This document shows, piece after piece, positions 53,543 through 61,860 of a stretch of DNA of 64,000 nt. The DNA comes from Burkholderiales bacterium (GTDB lineage: Bacteria > Pseudomonadota > Gammaproteobacteria > Burkholderiales > Burkholderiaceae_C). The stretch is taken from contig JAFKGD010000002.1 of NCBI GenBank assembly GCA_017307855.1, positions 62,001 to 126,000 on the forward strand. The letters are read 5' to 3'. The notes under the pieces were generated by a model. The model worked only from the letters and a program-made list of their open reading frames with translations, was not told where the DNA came from and did not search any database. Made by a program: the position numbers and the translations under genes. Numbering within the stretch: the first letter of the stretch is position 1; each line of letters opens with the position of its first letter.

Positions 53543-55216
53543 TCAGCGCGCCGGCACCAGCGGCATGAGCAGGTAGCTCGCCCGCTCGCCGCCGGTGTGC
53601 AGCGTGTTGATGCCGCCGAACTCGGCCTCGGGCCGGTCGTCCGGGTGGTCGTGGCGCATGCGTCCGGGCGGCGCGACGATGAAGTCGTGGCCCTGCAGCG
53701 TGAGCACCAGCCGCCAGCCCTTGGGGAACACCATGCTGGTCGGCCAGATTTCCACATCCAGCGGATACACCTCGCCCGGCGTGAGCTTCTGCACTTCGTC
53801 GTGCACGTGCCACGGCCGCCACGGCGTGCTGCGCGCTTCGTCGAGCTTGCGGTGCGACGCGCGCAGCCAGCCCAGCGCCATCGGCACCGGCTCGTGCGCG
53901 CCGACGAAGGTGCGCTCCTTGCCCTCGGGATCGAACACCCGCAGGATGGCGAACAGGTCCAGATCGGTGGTGCTCGACGACACCCACACGCGCAGGCTGG
54001 CCGGGCCGGTGAATTCGGTGTCTTCCTCGAACGGCGCGGTGGAGAAGCTCACGCTGTCTTTCATCGCGCGATAGCTGGCCTGTGCCGGCGCAGCTGGCGC
54101 GTCGGCCTGCAGTGCTTCGCTGGAGGGGTCGAGGTACAGGCGCGTCCATTGCGTGCGGGCCAGCGGCCATTCATGTTCCTGCCGGAGCGTGGCCGTTCCG
54201 TCGGGACGGCGGATTTCCAGTTGCACATGGGGCTCACGCTCCCAGCCGTTGTCCTCGCCACGCAGATAGTGGTTGAAGAACCGCTTCTGGATGGCAACGT
54301 AGTGCGGCAGATAGAAGCTCTCGTAGTGCGTGCCGATGTGCGCGAACAGCCACTTGTGCTCATCGCTGGAGCCGGCCTGCAGGTAACCCTCGAAGTTGCC
54401 GCGCAGGTGATTGGCCGGTCCGCCCCAGTTGGCTGCCGACAGCACCGGCACCGAGATGCGGTCCAGGCGCGGGCAGCGATCCTGGAACCACGCGTCATAC
54501 AGCGGATGCTCCTGCATGTCGCGCGGACAGTCGGCACGCGAGCCGGCCAACAGCGCATCGGACAGTGGCGCCCCCGTGGGCGGCTGGCCGGTTGCGCGGT
54601 CGCGGTGGGATGTCGAGGCATTGCCGTTCTGGTTGGACAGCACCTGCTTGGGCCACCATGCGGCCCGGAAGCCGTTGCTGAGGATGCCGCCATGTCGGAT
54701 CGAATCACGGTAGTAGTTGCTGGCCCCTTCCCAGGGCACGATGGCCGCCAGGTGCGGCGGCCTCAGCGCGGCCACCTGCCACTGCTTGGTTGCCAGGTAC
54801 GACACCCCCAGCAGCCCCACCTTGCCGTTGCTCCACGGTTGCACGCCAGCCCATTCGATGCATTCGAAATAGTCGCGGGTCTCGCGCGGAGAAAACACGT
54901 CGAGATAGCCGGCCGATTTGCCGCTGCCGCGCGCGTCGACGACGATCAGCACGAAGCCGTCGGGCACCCATCGCTCGGGATCCGCCACTTCCCACACCAG
55001 GTGCTCGCCGGTCGATCCATTGCGGCACAGGTCGGGATAGATCTCGTTGAGTTTCTGCCATTGCGGCGCCCAGCCATCGGCGAAATGCACGTCCTTGCCG
55101 TAGACGCCGAAGGCCATGACGACCGGCCAGGGCCCCGGAGCCTCGGGGCGGAACACATTGGCATACAGCACGGCCCCATCGGACATGCCGATTTCAACGT
55201 TCTTCTCGATCAACAT
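53543..55216 (-). CDS. CocE/NonD-family hydrolase, copy A
   Basis: 557 residues. An alpha/beta hydrolase X-Pro-dipeptidase/cocaine-esterase fold with the nucleophile elbow GLLGVSYLA (Ser139), the oxyanion region FGVYGKDVHF, and a likely catalytic His in AHIGTHYESF; a jelly-roll C-terminal domain follows (WVSSSTTDLDLFAILRVFDP). The family cleaves esters, amides or acylated peptides. Without gaps, 98 of the first 140 residues are identical to copy B at 57311-58978, so the two are recent paralogues. No signal peptide is seen. It is the last gene of the leftward operon. Confidence 0.88.
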   Translation of the reverse strand: MLIEKNVEIGMSDGAVLYANVFRPEAPGPWPVVMAFGVYGKDVHFADGWAPQWQKLNEIYPDLCRNGSTGEHLVWEVADPERWVPDGFVLIVVDARGSGKSAGYLDVFSPRETRDYFECIEWAGVQPWSNGKVGLLGVSYLATKQWQVAALRPPHLAAIVPWEGASNYYRDSIRHGGILSNGFRAAWWPKQVLSNQNGNASTSHRDRATGQPPTGAPLSDALLAGSRADCPRDMQEHPLYDAWFQDRCPRLDRISVPVLSAANWGGPANHLRGNFEGYLQAGSSDEHKWLFAHIGTHYESFYLPHYVAIQKRFFNHYLRGEDNGWEREPHVQLEIRRPDGTATLRQEHEWPLARTQWTRLYLDPSSEALQADAPAAPAQASYRAMKDSVSFSTAPFEEDTEFTGPASLRVWVSSSTTDLDLFAILRVFDPEGKERTFVGAHEPVPMALGWLRASHRKLDEARSTPWRPWHVHDEVQKLTPGEVYPLDVEIWPTSMVFPKGWRLVLTLQGHDFIVAPPGRMRHDHPDDRPEAEFGGINTLHTGGERASYLLMPLVPAR

Positions 55217-55246
55217 CTCATTGGTCTTTCTTCGTCTCTGACTTCT

Positions 55247-56224
55247 TCAATCGATGGTGATGCCCACGGCCTTCACCAGCTTTCCGACACGCTGCGCATC
55301 GGCAGCCACGAAGCGGTTGAACTCGTCGGGCGTATTGCCGATGGGCACCGAGGCGTCGGACACGATGCGCCGGCTGATGTCGGGCGACTGGATGGCCCGG
55401 GCCAGCTCGGCCGACAGCTTCTGAACGACGGCAGGCGGGGTGCCCGCGGGCGCGAAGAACCCCTGCCAGCCGCCATCGATTTCGTAGCCCGGCACGCCCG
55501 ACTCGGCGATGGTCGGCACGTCGGCCAGGCCCGGCAGGCGCTGCGGGCTGGTGACGGCGAGCGCACGCACCTGGCCCGCCTTCATGGGTGGCAACGCCGC
55601 CGTCACGCTGAGGAACGCGGCCTGGATCTCTCCGCCGATCACCGCGTTGAGGGCGGGCGCGGCACTCTTGTAGGGCACGTGCAGCAGCTTCGTGCCGGCC
55701 ATCACGTTGAGCAGCTCGCCCGGCAGGTGCAGCGTGTTGCCGACGCCCGGCGAGCCGAAGGCCACCTTGCCGTTCTTGGCGAGCGCGATGAACTCCGCCA
55801 TGTTCTGCGCGGGCAGGCCGGGCGTGACGACCAGCACCACGCCCGGCGCCGTGCGCACCTGCGTCACGCCGGTGAAGTCGCGCAGCACGTCGTAGGGCAG
55901 CTTCTTGTACACGTGCGAATTGATCGTGTGCGATCCGGTGGTGTAGAGCAACGTATAGCCATCGGCCGCCGCCTTGGCGACCGCGTCCGTGGCGATGATG
56001 CCGTTGCCACCGGGCCGGTTGTCGATGACGAAGTTGTAGCCGGCAGACTGCGTCACCGATTGCGTGATCAGGCGCGCCAGCACATCGGGCGCCCCGCCCG
56101 CCGCGAACGGCACGAGCAGGCGGATCGGACGATTGGGGAAGTCGGCCTGCGCCCACACCGGCAGCGCGTGGGCGCCGGCCAGGGCGCCGAGGGTGGCGAG
56201 GCAATGCCTGCGATTGATCATCAT
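55247..56224 (-). CDS. Bug/TctC-family receptor (operon copy 3)
   Basis: 325 residues. A leader ends at VWAQA, then FPNRPIRLLVPFAAGGAPDVLAR, VIDNRPGGNGIIATDAVAKA and LPYDVLRDFTGVTQV follow. It is more similar to the Bug gene at 59004-59981 than to its direct neighbour at 56269-57249 (shared GGAPDV, SHTIN, VYKKLPYD and FGSPGVGN motifs), and each of the two related copies lies directly upstream of a CocE-type gene. Confidence 0.92.
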   Translation of the reverse strand: MMINRRHCLATLGALAGAHALPVWAQADFPNRPIRLLVPFAAGGAPDVLARLITQSVTQSAGYNFVIDNRPGGNGIIATDAVAKAAADGYTLLYTTGSHTINSHVYKKLPYDVLRDFTGVTQVRTAPGVVLVVTPGLPAQNMAEFIALAKNGKVAFGSPGVGNTLHLPGELLNVMAGTKLLHVPYKSAAPALNAVIGGEIQAAFLSVTAALPPMKAGQVRALAVTSPQRLPGLADVPTIAESGVPGYEIDGGWQGFFAPAGTPPAVVQKLSAELARAIQSPDISRRIVSDASVPIGNTPDEFNRFVAADAQRVGKLVKAVGITID

Positions 56225-56268
56225 GGTGTCTGTCTCCTGGTTGTCATGCCGATGCCGCGCTCGAGGGC

Positions 56269-57249
56269 TCAATTGGCCTGCGCGCCGGTTTCCTTCACCA
56301 CGCGCGCCCACTTGGCCAGTTCGCGGTGCAGGTAGTCGCGCGACTCGGCCACGCTGCCGCCCAGCGGCTCGAAGCCGGTGGCGGCCAGCCTGGCGAGGAA
56401 GTCCGGGTCCTGCTGCAGGCGGGCCACCTCGCGGTTGATGCGCTGCAGGATGGCGTCGGGCGTCTTCGCGGGTGCGAACACGCCGACCCAGGTCACGTCC
56501 TCGAAGCCCGGGAAGCCCGACTCGGCGACGGTGGGCACGTCGGGCAGCGCGGCCGATCGCTTGCTGCCGGTGACCACCAGCCCGCGCACGCGGCCCGACT
56601 TCACCAGCTCCACCGCAGCCGGCAGGGCCACGCTGGCCAGTTGCGTCTGCGCGCCCATGGTGGCGTTGAGGGCGGGGCCCGCGCCCTGGAAGGGCACGTG
56701 CGTGACCGGCACCTTGCCCAGCACCTTGAACAGGTACTCCGCCGTCAGGTGCGGCGTGGTGCCGGCGCCGGCCGTGCCGTAGTTGTAGGTGCCGCCTTTC
56801 GCGTCCTCCATCACCTCCCTGAGCGTGCGGGCCTTGAGCTGCGGCGCGATGGCGATGAGGTTGGGGCTTTGGGCCACCAGCGTGGCCAGCGTGAGGTCCT
56901 TCTCGGCATCGAAGCCGAGGTTGCGCTGCATCGACGGGTTCACCGCGTAGGAGCTGGTGTTGATGAGCAGCGTGTAGCCATCGGGCTCGGCCCGCGCAAC
57001 CACCTGCGACGCGACGCTGCCGCCGGCGCCCGGGCGGTTCTCCACCACCACGCTCTGGCCCAGCGCTTCGCCCAGCTTCTGGCCGAGCAGGCGCGCGATG
57101 ATGTCCGCCGGCCCGGCGGGCGCGAAGGCGACGACGAATTTCACGGGCTTGGTCGGCCAGGGGGCGGGTGCCGCCGGAGCCTGCGCGAAGGCGGGCCATG
57201 CGAAGGCGCCTGCCAGGCAGGCGGCGAGGGTCGAGCGGCGGTTCAGCAT
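56269..57249 (-). CDS. Bug/TctC-family receptor (operon copy 2)
   Basis: 326 residues. A signal ends near AFAQA; it has WPTKPVKFVVAFAPAGPADIIAR, VVENRPGAGGSVASQ and the late GFEDVTWVGVFAPAKTPD. It is a third, more distant receptor type in the operon, set between CocE copy B (61 bp) and the downstream Bug gene (44 bp). The ligand is unknown. Confidence 0.92.
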   Translation of the reverse strand: MLNRRSTLAACLAGAFAWPAFAQAPAAPAPWPTKPVKFVVAFAPAGPADIIARLLGQKLGEALGQSVVVENRPGAGGSVASQVVARAEPDGYTLLINTSSYAVNPSMQRNLGFDAEKDLTLATLVAQSPNLIAIAPQLKARTLREVMEDAKGGTYNYGTAGAGTTPHLTAEYLFKVLGKVPVTHVPFQGAGPALNATMGAQTQLASVALPAAVELVKSGRVRGLVVTGSKRSAALPDVPTVAESGFPGFEDVTWVGVFAPAKTPDAILQRINREVARLQQDPDFLARLAATGFEPLGGSVAESRDYLHRELAKWARVVKETGAQAN

Positions 57250-57310
57250 GGATGTCTCCTGTCGTGTTGTCTTCTGTTCATGCGGTGAAAAGTCCGGCGA
57301 CGCGCCGGCC

Positions 57311-58978
57311 TCATGCGGCCGCGATCACGGGCACGCGCAACCAGCTGTCGTGCGCGCCGCCGGTGTGCAGCGTGGTGATTCCGCCGAAGAGCGCGGGATC
57401 GCGGTCGGTCGGGTCGTTGTGCAGCAGCCTGGCGGGCGAGGTCACTTCCAGGTCGCGGCCGCGCACGGTCAGCACCAGCCGGCTGCCCGCCGGATAGCGC
57501 AACGTGGTCGGCAGGATTTCCACGTCCACCTCGACGGGCTCGCCCGGCGTCAGCAACTGCCGCTCGTCATGCGTGTGCCAGGGCCGCCAGGGCAACGACC
57601 GCCGCGCACACAGCTTGCGGTGCGAGGCGCGCTGCCAGCCCATGGCCACGCGCACCTTCTCGTGGGCGCCGGTGAAGATGACCTCGCTGCCATCGGGCCG
57701 GAAAGCCCGCAGCACGACGAACAGATCGAGATCGGCGGTGCTCGACGACACCCAGGTGCGCAGCACCAGCGGGCCGGCGACCACCGTCTCGCTCCCGAAC
57801 GGCGCGAGCGCGAAATCGACGCCTTCGCCCAGGGCCTCGAAGGCCACCGACGTGCCGGCGGACGGCGGCGTCGGCGACAGCGTGGCCGTTGCGGCATCCA
57901 GGTGCAGGTCGGTCCAGCGCGTGCCAGTCAGCGGCCACTGGCTGTCGGTGTGCAGGCTCGCGCCGCCATCGACGTCGCGGATGGCGATCTGCACGCGGGG
58001 TTCGTCGTCCCAGCCGTTGGCCTCGTCGCGCAGGTAGCGGTTGAGGAAGCGCTTCTGGATCGCGACGTAGTGCGGCAGGTAGAAGCTTTCGTAGTGCGTG
58101 CCGATGTGGCCGACCAGCCACTTGTGCGTCGAACCCGCGCGGCAGAAGCCTTCGACATTGCCACGCAGGTGGTTGCCCGGCCCGCCCCAGTTGGCGGCCG
58201 ACAGCACCGGCACCTCGATCTGTTCGACCTGCGGCGAGCGGTCGCGGAACCATTCGTCGTCGAGCACGTGGCGCGCCAGGTCGGACGGCGTGTCGGCACG
58301 GTTGCCGGCCAGCAGATCGGGCGCGATGGGCGTGCCGGTCGTGGGCTCGCCGGTGTCCCGGTCGCGATGCGTGGTGTCCGCGTTGCCATTCTGGTTGACC
58401 AGCACCTGGCGCGGCCACCAGGCGAGCCGGAAGGCACTGTTCCAGATGCCGCCGTGGCGCGTGGCGTCGCGGTAGTGGTCGCATGCGCCTTCCCAGGGCA
58501 CGATGGCCGCCAGGTGCGGCGGGCGCAGCGCCGCCACCTGCCACTGCTTGAACGCGAGGTAAGACACGCCGAGCAGGCCCACGCGTCCGTTGCTCCAGCC
58601 TTGCACGCCGGCCCACTCGATGCATTCGTAGTAGTCCTGTGTCTCGCGCGGCGAGTAGAGGTCGAGGTAGCCCGGCGACTGCCCGGTCCCGCGCGCATCG
58701 ATGGCGATGATCACGAAGCCGTCAGGCACCCAGCGTTCGGGATCCGGCATTTCCCAGCGCAGATAGCGTCCGCTCGATCCGTCGGTCGCCAGGCCCGGAT
58801 AGATCCTGTTGAGCGTGTTCCATTGCGCGTTGTAGGCATCCTCGAAGTGGATGTCCTTGCCGTAGACGCCGAAGCTCATGACCACGGGATAGCGGCCCGG
58901 TGCTTCGGGGCGATAGACGTTGGCGCGCAGCACCGCGCCATCGGCCATGGGAATGGCTGTGTTCTTCTCGACGATCAT
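57311..58978 (-). CDS. CocE/NonD-family hydrolase, copy B
   Basis: 555 residues with the same layout as copy A: nucleophile Ser139 in GLLGVSYLA, FGVYGKDIHF, GHIGTHYESFYLPHYVA, and a C-terminal jelly-roll with WVSSSTADLDLFVVLRAF. It follows the first Bug gene by 25 bp. The duplication with copy A, each behind a similar Bug, points to a duplicated Bug-CocE module, perhaps tuned to related substrates. Confidence 0.88.
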   Translation of the reverse strand: MIVEKNTAIPMADGAVLRANVYRPEAPGRYPVVMSFGVYGKDIHFEDAYNAQWNTLNRIYPGLATDGSSGRYLRWEMPDPERWVPDGFVIIAIDARGTGQSPGYLDLYSPRETQDYYECIEWAGVQGWSNGRVGLLGVSYLAFKQWQVAALRPPHLAAIVPWEGACDHYRDATRHGGIWNSAFRLAWWPRQVLVNQNGNADTTHRDRDTGEPTTGTPIAPDLLAGNRADTPSDLARHVLDDEWFRDRSPQVEQIEVPVLSAANWGGPGNHLRGNVEGFCRAGSTHKWLVGHIGTHYESFYLPHYVAIQKRFLNRYLRDEANGWDDEPRVQIAIRDVDGGASLHTDSQWPLTGTRWTDLHLDAATATLSPTPPSAGTSVAFEALGEGVDFALAPFGSETVVAGPLVLRTWVSSSTADLDLFVVLRAFRPDGSEVIFTGAHEKVRVAMGWQRASHRKLCARRSLPWRPWHTHDERQLLTPGEPVEVDVEILPTTLRYPAGSRLVLTVRGRDLEVTSPARLLHNDPTDRDPALFGGITTLHTGGAHDSWLRVPVIAAA

Positions 58979-59003
58979 CTGAGCTGTGCGCGCCCTGCGC
59001 GCT

Positions 59004-59981
59004 TCACGAATCGATGCTGATGCCGACCGCCTGCACGATGGCCTTCATGCGCGCGGAGTCCTCGCGCAGGAAGCGGTCGAACTCCTGCGGCGAATTGCCG
59101 ATCGGCTCGGAGTCGTCCTCGCGGATGCGCGTGGCCACCAGCGGCGCGCGCACCGCCTTGTGGATCTCGGCGGACAGGCGCTGCACGATCTCGGGCGGCG
59201 TGCCGGCCGGCGCGAGGATGCCCTGCCAGCCGCCGTCCATGTCGTAGCCGGCCACACCGGCCTCGGCGATGGTGGGCACGTTCGGCAGCGCCGACAGACG
59301 CCGCGATCCGGTCACGGCGAGCGCGCGCACCTGGCCCGCCTCGATCGGCCCCTTCGCCGCGATCATGCTGACGAAGGCGCAGGCGATCTCGCCGCTGACC
59401 ACCGCATTGAGCGCCAGATTGCCACCGCGATAGGGCACATGCAGCATGCGCGTGCCAGCCATGATGTTGAGTTGCTCGCCGGGCAACTGCTGCGGGTTGC
59501 CGACGCCGGGCGAGCCGAACGCCAGCTTGCCGCCGCGTGCTTCCTCGATGAAGCCGCGCAGGTCGCGCGCCTGCGCGCCCGGCCCGGCCACCAGCACCAG
59601 GCCCGGCGTGCGCTTGAGCAGCGAGACCGGCGCGAACGCCGTCGCCGCGTCGTACGGCAGCTTCTTGTAGACGACCGGGTTGATCGTGTGGGAGCTGGTG
59701 GCGAACAGCAGCGTGTAGCCGTCGGGCGTGGCCTTGGCCACGGTCTCGGTGGCCACGATGCTGTTGCCGCCCGGGCGGTTCTCCACCACGATGCCCTGCC
59801 CCAGTTGCTGGCCCACCTGCTGCGCCAGCGCACGTGCCACAACGTCGGGCGCGCCGCCCGGCGCGAACGGCACCAGCAGGCGGATGGGGCGCGATGGATA
59901 AGGTTGGGCCTGGGCCCGTGCTCCGGCCATCGGCAGCGCCGCGGCCGCCGCGCCCAGCGCGAACTGTCGTCTCGTCCACAT
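59004..59981 (-). CDS. Bug/TctC-family receptor (operon copy 1)
   Basis: 325 residues. A leader with RRQF and AGARAQA precedes YPSRPIRLLVPFAPGGAPDVVAR, VVENRPGGNSIVATETVAKA and KLAFGSPGVGN. It begins 80 bp after the deacetylase-like gene, the largest gap in the operon, so an internal promoter is possible. Confidence 0.92.
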   Translation of the reverse strand: MWTRRQFALGAAAAALPMAGARAQAQPYPSRPIRLLVPFAPGGAPDVVARALAQQVGQQLGQGIVVENRPGGNSIVATETVAKATPDGYTLLFATSSHTINPVVYKKLPYDAATAFAPVSLLKRTPGLVLVAGPGAQARDLRGFIEEARGGKLAFGSPGVGNPQQLPGEQLNIMAGTRMLHVPYRGGNLALNAVVSGEIACAFVSMIAAKGPIEAGQVRALAVTGSRRLSALPNVPTIAEAGVAGYDMDGGWQGILAPAGTPPEIVQRLSAEIHKAVRAPLVATRIREDDSEPIGNSPQEFDRFLREDSARMKAIVQAVGISIDS

Positions 59982-60061
59982 GTCTCTGTCTCCTTGGTTG
60001 TCGGATCGGGCGTGGCCGCTCTGCTGTCGGCCATCGGTCCCGGATGCGGTGCCGCGCGGTG

Positions 60062-60919
60062 CTAGATCGACTCGAGCACGTGGCGCGCCATCTCCTCGCG
60101 CGTGCAGATCCACACGTCGCCGGCCGCCTTCACGCGCGCCATGATTTCGTCGTAGACCCAGGCGCCCGAGGGGCGGCCCATCACGTGCGTGTGCGCGGTC
60201 ACGTCGAGCATCAGCGGCACGTTCTCGGCCTGCATGGCGTTGTAGGTATCGGTGAAGGTGTCGAGCATGTGGCGCGGCCCCTGGCCGTAGCGGATGCAGG
60301 TGGGCAGGTCGTTCACGTCCATCGTGAGCGGGATGCCGACGATGCGCTTGCCGCCGAAGTCCATCACGTACGGGCGGTCGTCGTCGTTCACATCGCCGTG
60401 GTGCAGGTAGCCGGCCTCGGCCAGCAGGCGCGAGCTGATCGGGCTGCCCGTACCGCGCGGGCTGATCCAGCCGTTGGGCGCGACACCCGCGGTCTGCGTG
60501 AGCAGGTCGTGGTTGCGCTGCAGGTTGGCACGCTCGCCCGCCTCGTCGAAGTAGACCGGGATCACGTCCATGCCCCACGAGTGGTTGACGATCTCGTGGC
60601 CCGACTCGGCGATGCGACGCACCGTGGCCGGGTCGCGCTCGCAGATCACGCCGTTGACCATCACGCTGGTCTTCACGCCGTGCTTTTCCGCGATGGCCAG
60701 CAGGCGATGGATGCCGCGCACCAGGCCGAAGCTGGCCCAGGAATGCGCGTTGGTGTCGAAGAAGCCGGGCTTGAGCACGTTGCCCATCGGGCCGATACCG
60801 GGCGCCTGGCCGTCCGACCACGCCTCGTAGGCGATGTTGAAGATGACGGCCAGCTTGTGCCCGCCGGGCCAGCGGAAGTCGTCGGGCAGGCGGGTGATGC
60901 GTGCGTCCTGCGTCATCAC
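60062..60919 (-). CDS. Polysaccharide-deacetylase-fold (NodB/PuuE-like) hydrolase
   Basis: 285 residues. The NodB-like barrel is recognisable by GVKTSVMVNGVICE, the SGHEIVNHSWGMDVI motif and SPRGTGSPIS. The usual first metal Asp pair (F/Y-DDG) is replaced by NIAYEAWSDG, and the H-x3-H pair is NHSWGMD. This resembles the PuuE/allantoinase-type branch, which acts on small amides rather than chitin. It overlaps the FAH gene by 4 bp, consistent with a small-molecule amide or ureide pathway. Confidence 0.8.
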   Translation of the reverse strand: MMTQDARITRLPDDFRWPGGHKLAVIFNIAYEAWSDGQAPGIGPMGNVLKPGFFDTNAHSWASFGLVRGIHRLLAIAEKHGVKTSVMVNGVICERDPATVRRIAESGHEIVNHSWGMDVIPVYFDEAGERANLQRNHDLLTQTAGVAPNGWISPRGTGSPISSRLLAEAGYLHHGDVNDDDRPYVMDFGGKRIVGIPLTMDVNDLPTCIRYGQGPRHMLDTFTDTYNAMQAENVPLMLDVTAHTHVMGRPSGAWVYDEIMARVKAAGDVWICTREEMARHVLESI

Positions 60920-61776
60920 GCGTCCTCCGCCACCACCGGGTTGGACAGCAGGCCCACGCCCTCGATCTCGATCTCGACGCGGTCACCCGGCTGCATGAAC
61001 ACCGGCGGCGTGCGCGCATAGCCCACGCCCGAGGGCGTGCCCATGATGACCACGTCGCCGGGCTCCAGCGTGAAGGCCTCCGAGAGCAATTGCAGCGCGT
61101 AGGCGGTGGACACGATCATGTTGGCGGTGTTGTCGCTCTGCATGACCTGGCCGTTGAGGCGCGACTCGATCTTCAGGCCCTTCCCGCCCGCGGGCACGTC
61201 GGCCGCCGGTACCATCCAGGGGCCGAAAGCGCCGGTGGCGTCGAAGTTCTTGCCGATGGTCCACTGCGGCGTGCGGCGCTGGTAGTCGCGCAGCGAGCCG
61301 TCGTTGAAGCACGAATAGCCTGCCACGATGTCGAGCGCATTGGCCTCGGTGAGATGGCGGCCGCGCTGGCCGATGATCACCGCGAGTTCGGCCTCGTAGT
61401 CCAGCTTGTCCGACACGCGCGGGCGCACCAGCGGCGCGTTGTGCGCCATGAGCGAGCTGTTGGCGCGCAGGAAGAAGCTGGGATAGTCGGGCGTCTTGTG
61501 GCCGCCTTCGGCCGCATGCGCGGCATAGTTCAGGCCCAGGCAGATCACCTTGCCCGGCCGCGCGACCGGCATCAGCCATTGCACCCGGGCGGCATCCACG
61601 CGCTGGCCGCGTTCCAGCTGGTCGGCGCTGACGCCCTCGCGGGCCAGCCTCAGGCCGCCGGCGGGATCGTCTCCTGCGTCGAAGGCGTCGCCCAGGGCGA
61701 TGAGTTCGTTGCCCTGCTGGACGGCCCATTGAGGCGCGGCGCCGGGGGTGATGGCAATGCGTGCAAACTTTGGCAT
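60916..61776 (-). CDS. Fumarylacetoacetate-hydrolase-family protein
   Basis: 286 residues from MPKFARIAI. It has the family motifs CLGLNYAAHAAEGG, the metal-binding KLDYEAELAVIIG (Glu-x-Glu) and FNDGSLRDYQRRTPQWTIGKNFD, with the C-terminal GDVVIMGTPSGVGYAR. Members hydrolyse C-C bonds of beta-diketones or hydrate and decarboxylate 2-hydroxydienoates from ring cleavage. It is the first gene of the leftward operon. A TGTCGATAA site lies 2 bp upstream of its start codon, so GntR binding would directly block it. Confidence 0.9.
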   Translation of the reverse strand: MPKFARIAITPGAAPQWAVQQGNELIALGDAFDAGDDPAGGLRLAREGVSADQLERGQRVDAARVQWLMPVARPGKVICLGLNYAAHAAEGGHKTPDYPSFFLRANSSLMAHNAPLVRPRVSDKLDYEAELAVIIGQRGRHLTEANALDIVAGYSCFNDGSLRDYQRRTPQWTIGKNFDATGAFGPWMVPAADVPAGGKGLKIESRLNGQVMQSDNTANMIVSTAYALQLLSEAFTLEPGDVVIMGTPSGVGYARTPPVFMQPGDRVEIEIEGVGLLSNPVVAEDA

Positions 61777-61778
61777 GA

Positions 61779-61844
61779 TGTCGATAAAACCTTGTACAAA
61801 CGTTTTTGTCGACAAAAATTATCCCGCCAAGAGCGTTATCGACA
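61779..61844. promoter_or_regulatory. Three symmetrically placed GntR operator-like sites
   Basis: TGTCGATAA (61779-61787), the perfect 16-bp palindrome TTTTTGTCGACAAAAA (61803-61818) and TTATCGACA (61836-61844, the exact reverse complement of the first) fill the 84-bp divergent region. The spacing is about 28-30 bp centre to centre, near three helical turns. A further TTGTACAA palindrome lies between the first two. FCD-type GntR regulators bind TNGTNNNACNA-like sites, which the central palindrome fits. Confidence 0.75.
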
Positions 61845-61860
61845 ATCAAGGGCAAACCCC

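Noticed and set aside
53597-59020. Long plus-strand frames opposite the CocE and Bug genes
   Set aside because: These are composition-driven shadows of the leftward operon; all domain motifs are on the minus strand.
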